From contig CANQFH010000036.1 of NCBI GenBank assembly GCA_947598425.1, positions 1-10,427 of the forward strand: a stretch of 10,427 nucleotides of DNA, given 5' to 3'. Below are positions 7,148 to 10,427 of the stretch, piece by piece (the first letter of the stretch is position 1; each line of letters starts with the position of its first letter). The notes beneath the pieces were generated by a model that was given only the letters and a program-made list of their open reading frames with translations, did no database searches and had not been told where the DNA came from. The stretch comes from an uncultured Bacilli bacterium (GTDB lineage: Bacteria > Bacillota_I > Bacilli_A > RF39 > UBA660). The translations under genes were made by a program, and so were the position numbers.

Positions 7148-7579
7148 TTATTTAATAGTTCTAATTTTTTGATCTAAATAAATGTTATCTTCTTGTTCAA
7201 TATCTTTTTCTAATTCTGTCATTTTCATAATAAGTTCCGGTATTTCATTAGTTTTAATATTTTTTATTTCACTATTCATGTTGATAAGTCTGATAATATC
7301 CTCAATTGAAATAAAAAATCCTAAAGAGATACTAGAGGCAATGTATTCGATAACTAATGATAAATATTTGTGGGAGCTTAATAAATAGATAGCATCGATA
7401 TTTAGAAATGAAGCTACGAAAAATGTTATAAAAGATATAGATGAAGATATTAAATATCCAGAAGCAATTCTTTTAATTAATTCATTTTTATCATTAGAAT
7501 CAAGAACATTATGTAATAAAGTTAATTCTTGTTTAAGTGTTTCTAATTCTTTTCTTTTTTCTAAAGTATTATTTACCAT
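7148..7579 (-). CDS. Hypothetical two-TM coiled-coil membrane protein (143 aa)
   Basis: I do not recognise the family. The N-terminus is a charged heptad-like segment (residues 6-38, LEKRKELETLKQELTLLHNV). Two membrane segments follow at about 41-59 and 73-92. The C-terminal region is again charged and helical (about 100-135, ending MTELEKDIEQEDN). Both ends are predicted to be cytoplasmic. The start overlaps the stop of the upstream minus-strand gene by 11 bp, so the two are co-translated. The layout, helix then membrane hairpin then helix, is the same as that of its partner, and the two may be distant paralogues or a heteromeric pair. On the plus strand a 68-codon open frame inside this gene is a shadow. 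Confidence 0.7.
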   Translation of the reverse strand: MVNNTLEKRKELETLKQELTLLHNVLDSNDKNELIKRIASGYLISSSISFITFFVASFLNIDAIYLLSSHKYLSLVIEYIASSISLGFFISIEDIIRLINMNSEIKNIKTNEIPELIMKMTELEKDIEQEDNIYLDQKIRTIK

Positions 7580-8189
7580 AATTATGATTCTTTCTTCTCG
7601 ATAAAATTTGATGACTTTCTAAATTTTCTTCAGTAAAAGATTCAATCTCTTTATCAATACTATCTTCCATTGCTTGATTATAATATTCTAAATTATATTC
7701 ATAACCTGGTTTTGGAGGAATAGTAGGTTGATTCTTTTTAATATTAGCAATTTTTACTTCGACTTCTTCAATAGATTCATTTAAATAAGGAATGACTTTG
7801 TTAGTTAAGATTTGATATTCTTTTTTATCTTTAAAATAATGTTGGATTTCATTGATAATAGGAAATACACCTCCAACAGTGGCCATAATACCATAATTGG
7901 TTAAATAAAATAAGAATGTATTCGGAATTATACTAGATGTAATAGTAGTAAGAAGTAAAGTTAAAATAGTTAAAAAACTAATAATTAAAGTTATATTTTT
8001 AGGATGATTAGTGTTTTGTAATTGTTTAATTTTTTCTAATTCAGTATTTAATTTTTCTTTTAAGATACTCTCTGTATTTTCATATTCTAATTGTTCTTCA
8101 ATACCTTCATGATATAAGAGTTGTTCTTCTCCCTTATCTGTATCAAGAGTTGTTAGATTTTGTTCATTAAATTGACATTTGATAATCAT
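7569..8189 (-). CDS. Hypothetical two-TM coiled-coil membrane protein (206 aa)
   Basis: The family is not recognised. It is the first gene of a two-gene minus-strand operon; ATG (8187-8189) lies seven bases after a CGAGGT ribosome binding site. An acidic, helix-forming N-terminal region (about residues 20-60, LEKIKQLQ) precedes two membrane segments at about 66-89 and 91-112. A charged helical tail (about 115-150) follows, then a Pro-rich stretch QPTIPPKPGYEYN and a Glu-rich end. There is no signal peptide or cysteine motif. The architecture suggests a membrane-bound scaffold or sensor-like protein, but nothing shows a catalytic activity. It sits between the wall operon and rpsB and is read against both. 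Confidence 0.72.
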   Translation of the reverse strand: MIIKCQFNEQNLTTLDTDKGEEQLLYHEGIEEQLEYENTESILKEKLNTELEKIKQLQNTNHPKNITLIISFLTILTLLLTTITSSIIPNTFLFYLTNYGIMATVGGVFPIINEIQHYFKDKKEYQILTNKVIPYLNESIEEVEVKIANIKKNQPTIPPKPGYEYNLEYYNQAMEDSIDKEIESFTEENLESHQILSRRKNHNYGK

Positions 8190-8219
8190 TATATATACCT
8201 CGTTTCATTTGCTTTAATT

Positions 8220-8248
8220 ATTTTAAGAATATTTTGCTTTTTTGTCAA
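8220..8248 (-). promoter_or_regulatory. Strong sigma-A promoter of the minus-strand two-gene operon
   Basis: Reading the minus strand, a consensus -35 TTGACA (complement of 8243-8248) is followed by a 17-bp spacer and -10 TAAAAT (complement of 8220-8225). The start would be near 8213, about 23 bases before the ATG. Confidence 0.75.
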
Positions 8249-8279
8249 CTTGAAATATTCATGAAAATTTAAAATATAC

Positions 8280-8308
8280 TTGTAATAGTAGTAAATATTT
8301 GATAAAAT
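8280..8308 (+). promoter_or_regulatory. Promoter of the rpsB-tsf operon
   Basis: TTGTAA (8280-8285), a 17-bp spacer and TAAAAT (8303-8308) make a reasonable sigma-A site. The predicted start near 8315 leaves a leader of about 108 nt. The site is divergent from the minus-strand promoter, with the two -35 boxes about 31 bp apart. Confidence 0.55.
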
Positions 8309-8310
8309 AA

Positions 8311-8422
8311 TTTTGGCTTTAGAAGTCAAATATACATTAGTCTTTAGTGTTAACCGAGTGCTTAATTGTGGGGATACATGATGATGAGACTAAGAAGAAT
8401 AACGAAAGGATGAGTGATTAAT
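8311..8422 (+). promoter_or_regulatory. Structured 5' leader of rpsB (candidate S2 autoregulatory element)
   Basis: Two pairings are visible. TTTGGCTT (8312-8319) pairs with AAGTCAAA (8323-8330) in a hairpin with a 3-nt loop and one G-U. TTAGTCT (8337-8343) pairs with AGACTAA (8387-8393), closing a domain that holds AACCGAGTGC and GTGGGGATAC. The AAAGGA ribosome binding site (8405-8410) follows at once. rpsB is autoregulated by S2 through its leader in Escherichia coli; that this unrelated-looking leader does the same is inference. If transcription starts at 8315, the first hairpin is only partly included. Confidence 0.4.
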
Positions 8423-9427
8423 ATGGCCGTAGTTTCTATGAGTTATTTATTAGAAGCTGGAGTTCATTTTGGACATCAAACTAAAAGATGGAATCCTAAA
8501 ATGAAAGAGTATATCTTTACAGCAAGAGAAGATATATATATAATTGACTTGCAAAAAACCCAAGATTTGCTTGAAGAAGCATACAATGAGATTAAAACTA
8601 TTGCTGAAAATGGTGGTAAATTCTTATTTGTAGGAACAAAGAAACAAGCTCAAGAAGTATGTGTAGAAGAAGCATTAAGAAGTAAATCTTTCTATGTTAC
8701 AGAAAGATGGTTAGGAGGAACACTTACAAACTTCAGAACAATTCGTCGTCGTGTTAAACGTTTAGAAGAAATTGAAGAAATGGAAGCATCTGGTAAGTTT
8801 GAAGTATTACCTAAAAAAGAAGTCATTGGACTTAAGAAAGAATATGAAAAATTAAATAAGATTCTATGCGGTATTAGAGATATGGAACATTTACCACAAG
8901 CTTTAATTGTAGTAGATCCTAAGAAAGAATATAATGCCGTTAAAGAAGCTCGAAAATTAAAAATACCAGTATTTGGTATCGTAGACACTAATGGTGATCC
9001 AGATGATGTTGATTATGTTATTCCTGGTAATGATGATGCTGTTAGATCTATTAAAATTATGTTAGGAGTACTTAATAATGCTATCTGTGAAGTTAGTGGT
9101 TTAGAATTAGTAGATTATATTAGTGAAGAAGATAAAAAAGGTACTACTAAAGAAGAAAGTATGGAGGAATTAATTAAATCTGATAAATTTGATAAATCAA
9201 AGAAAGATGATTTAGAAGAAGAAAAACCTCAAAAAGAACATAAAAAGAATTTTAAAAAAGAAAATAAAGAAGAAGTAAAAGAAGAAAAAACTACTAAAGA
9301 GGAAAAAGAATTTAAAGAAAATTTAAGTACTAAAACTCTAGCAGAATTAAAGAATATGGCTAAAGAAGCCGGTATTAAAGGCTATAGTACTATGAAAAAA
9401 GAAGAATTAATAGATAATTTAAAATAG
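8423..9427 (+). CDS. rpsB: 30S ribosomal protein S2 with a C-terminal charged linker and Rho_N/SAP-like domain
   Basis: S2 binds late to the 30S head/body junction near 16S rRNA h26 and S1/S8. The start is ATG 8423, giving the typical MAVVSM N-terminus; the in-frame GTG at 8414 lies only three bases after AAAGGA. The core (residues 1 to about 234) has LLEAGVHFGHQTKRWNPKM, GTKKQA, RWLGGTLTNF, VVDPKKEYNAV and GIVDTNGDPDDVDYVIPGND. The protein does not end there. About 65 Lys/Glu-rich residues follow (about 235-300). A compact C-terminal segment (301-334, LSTKTLAELKNMAKEAGI, then GYSTMKKEELI) closely resembles the Rho N-terminal/SAP-type nucleic-acid-binding helix pair. The total of 334 aa is about 90 beyond the usual length. 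tsf follows after 18 bases. Confidence 0.96.
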   Translation: MAVVSMSYLLEAGVHFGHQTKRWNPKMKEYIFTAREDIYIIDLQKTQDLLEEAYNEIKTIAENGGKFLFVGTKKQAQEVCVEEALRSKSFYVTERWLGGTLTNFRTIRRRVKRLEEIEEMEASGKFEVLPKKEVIGLKKEYEKLNKILCGIRDMEHLPQALIVVDPKKEYNAVKEARKLKIPVFGIVDTNGDPDDVDYVIPGNDDAVRSIKIMLGVLNNAICEVSGLELVDYISEEDKKGTTKEESMEELIKSDKFDKSKKDDLEEEKPQKEHKKNFKKENKEEVKEEKTTKEEKEFKENLSTKTLAELKNMAKEAGIKGYSTMKKEELIDNLK

Positions 9428-9445
9428 GAAAAGGGAGGAAATATT

Positions 9446-10327
9446 ATGGAAGTTACAGCTAGTATGGTTAAAGAACTACGTGAAAGTAGTGGAGCTGGAA
9501 TGATGGATTGTAAAAAAGCTTTAGCAGAATGTAATGGTAACATGGAAGAAGCCATGAATTATTTAAGAGAAAAAGGAATTGCTAAATCTGCTAAAAAAGA
9601 AAGTCGTATCGCAGCCGAAGGACTTGCAAATATCTTTGTAGAGGGCAATAAAGCAGTTATTTTAGAAGTTAATTCTGAAACTGATTTTGTATCTAAGAAT
9701 GAAGAATTTATTAAAATGATTGATGTTATTGGTAAAGCTCTATTAAAAAGTGATGCTAAAAATTTAGAAGAAGCTAATAATGTAGAAACTGAAAATGGTA
9801 AAGTATCTGATTATATCATTGCTATGATAGCTAAAATTGGTGAAAAATTATCATTAAGAAGATTTGAAATAGTTAATAAAAATGCTGATGAAGTGTTTGG
9901 TAATTATTTACATATGGGTGGTAAAATTGCAGCTTTAACTGTTGTTAAAGGTGCTAGTGAAGAAGTTGCTAAAGAAGTAGCAATGCAAGCTGCTGCAATG
10001 AGACCTTTATATTTAAATGAAGAAGAAGTACCTAGTGAAGTAGTTGAAAATGAAAGAAAAGTTCAAAAAGAATTAGCTATGAACGAAGGTAAACCTGCTG
10101 ATATAGCTGAAAAAATGGTTGAAGGTAGAATTAAGAAGTTCTATAAAGAAATATGTTTAGTAGATCAACCATTTATTAAGGATAATGATTTATCTGTAAG
10201 TAAATATGTAGCTAATAATGGTGGCGAAGTGTTAAAGATGGTTCGTTATGAAGTTGGTGAAGGTATGGAAAAAAGAAATGATAACTTTGCTGAAGAAGTA
10301 ATGAATCAAGTAAAAGGTAATAATTAA
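9446..10327 (+). CDS. tsf: Translation elongation factor EF-Ts
   Basis: EF-Ts is the cytoplasmic guanine-nucleotide exchange factor for EF-Tu. At 293 aa it is full length. The N-terminal UBA-like domain contains VKELRESSGAGMMDCKKAL (about residues 8-26) and NMEEAMNYLREKGI. The conserved TDFV (79-82), which contacts EF-Tu's G domain, lies in NSETDFVSKNEEF. The core dimerisation-type repeats follow, including MAAAMRPLYL-like text near residue 190 and the C-terminal RYEVGEGMEKR. ATG 9446 follows a strong GGGAGG (9433-9438) by seven bases. It is the second and last gene of the rpsB operon, the usual pairing in bacteria. Confidence 0.97.
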   Translation: MEVTASMVKELRESSGAGMMDCKKALAECNGNMEEAMNYLREKGIAKSAKKESRIAAEGLANIFVEGNKAVILEVNSETDFVSKNEEFIKMIDVIGKALLKSDAKNLEEANNVETENGKVSDYIIAMIAKIGEKLSLRRFEIVNKNADEVFGNYLHMGGKIAALTVVKGASEEVAKEVAMQAAAMRPLYLNEEEVPSEVVENERKVQKELAMNEGKPADIAEKMVEGRIKKFYKEICLVDQPFIKDNDLSVSKYVANNGGEVLKMVRYEVGEGMEKRNDNFAEEVMNQVKGNN

Positions 10328-10350
10328 GAGTTCATACGAGCTCTTTTTTT
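10326..10350 (+). terminator. Rho-independent terminator of rpsB-tsf
   Basis: AAGAGTTC (10326-10333) pairs with GAGCTCTT (10338-10345), with one G-U, around an ATAC loop. The T run reaches 10350. The stem begins within the tsf stop codon, so the terminator is as close to the gene as possible. Confidence 0.85.
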
Positions 10351-10396
10351 GTTTCTCCAAGTCAAATTATTTTGCAAATTTTACGTAAAATATCAA

Positions 10397-10417
10397 CAAT
10401 TTTTTGGAAAAAAATTG
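10397..10417. repeat. A/T-rich inverted repeat overlapping the second -35 box
   Basis: CAATTTTTT (10397-10405) and AAAAAATTG (10409-10417) are perfect inverted arms around GGA. The right arm runs into the TTGACT box. A 12-bp palindrome, TTTTACGTAAAA, lies at 10379-10390. It could be a regulator site, an A-tract UP element or a weak bidirectional terminator. Confidence 0.45.
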
Positions 10418-10427
10418 ACTCCGGGGG
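10415..10427 (+). promoter_or_regulatory. Second copy of the TTGACTCC-G(n) promoter element, cut by the window end
   Basis: TTGACT (10415-10420), CC and at least five G repeat exactly the -35 plus G-run start seen at 634-650, again behind an A-tract and again downstream of a terminator. The -10 box and the gene are outside the window. The exact 13-base identity makes chance unlikely in DNA this AT-rich. Confidence 0.6.

Noticed and set aside
7182..7388. 68-codon plus-strand frame
   Set aside because: It lies entirely opposite the minus-strand membrane protein and reflects its composition; no ribosome binding site.
8410..8421. Four-codon mini-ORF overlapping the rpsB ribosome binding site
   Set aside because: Its ATG has no free ribosome binding site (AAAGGA runs straight into it), so translation is unlikely.
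8692..8988. 98-codon minus-strand frame
   Set aside because: It is a shadow antisense to the conserved rpsB core.
1..10427. Recoded TGA (genetic code 4)
   Set aside because: No real gene ends in TGA, which is suggestive, but Trp is encoded by TGG and no in-frame TGA interrupts any conserved gene.
1..10427. CRISPR array, tRNA, rRNA or insertion sequence
   Set aside because: No regularly spaced repeats, cloverleaf, rRNA-like text, transposase motif or terminal inverted repeats were found.

Overview
The window is AT-rich, low-GC Gram-positive (Bacillota/Bacilli-type) DNA. It combines the Firmicutes gene order murG-murB-divIB, an rpsB-tsf operon, strong AGGAGG-like ribosome binding sites and TTGACA/TATAAT promoters. 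Cell-wall genes mean it is not a wall-less mollicute. The very high A+T, short intergenic gaps and the family of Cys-containing surface proteins suggest an uncultured host-associated (gut) Bacilli lineage with a small genome, such as the RF39-type groups; that placement is inference. All clear genes stop with TAA, except rpsB with TAG, and Trp is read from TGG, so the standard bacterial code fits.

Layout: (1) 1-513 is the 3' end of a Cys-rich, Ig/Fn3-like secreted surface protein, followed by a terminator. (2) 634-661 is a promoter with a run of nine G between its -35 and -10 boxes. It drives a 433-aa membrane-anchored surface protein (690-1991). (3) A short glycerophosphodiester phosphodiesterase-like gene (2046-2627) has its own terminator. 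(4) A five-gene operon of murG, murB, divIB/ftsQ, queH and an MFS-type transporter (2713-7147) is tightly packed, with overlaps. (5) A convergent minus-strand pair of unrecognised two-TM coiled-coil proteins (7148-8189) has a strong promoter of its own. (6) The rpsB-tsf operon (8423-10327) has a structured leader and a good terminator. (7) After tsf, the exact string TTGACTCC followed by G's reappears and the sequence stops inside that G run.

The main discovery candidate is the G-run promoter. Slippage of the G run would change the -35/-10 spacing and so switch a surface-protein gene stochastically. A second copy of the same -35+CC+G(n) element sits at the window edge, which suggests a genome-wide family of phase-variable promoters. 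The second notable point is a C-terminal extension of ribosomal protein S2: a charged linker ending in a Rho_N/SAP-like domain.

How the genes work together: murG, murB and divIB make lipid II, supply UDP-MurNAc and build the divisome. queH completes queuosine in tRNA. rpsB and tsf support translation. The two surface-protein loci look like the variable, host-facing part of the window.
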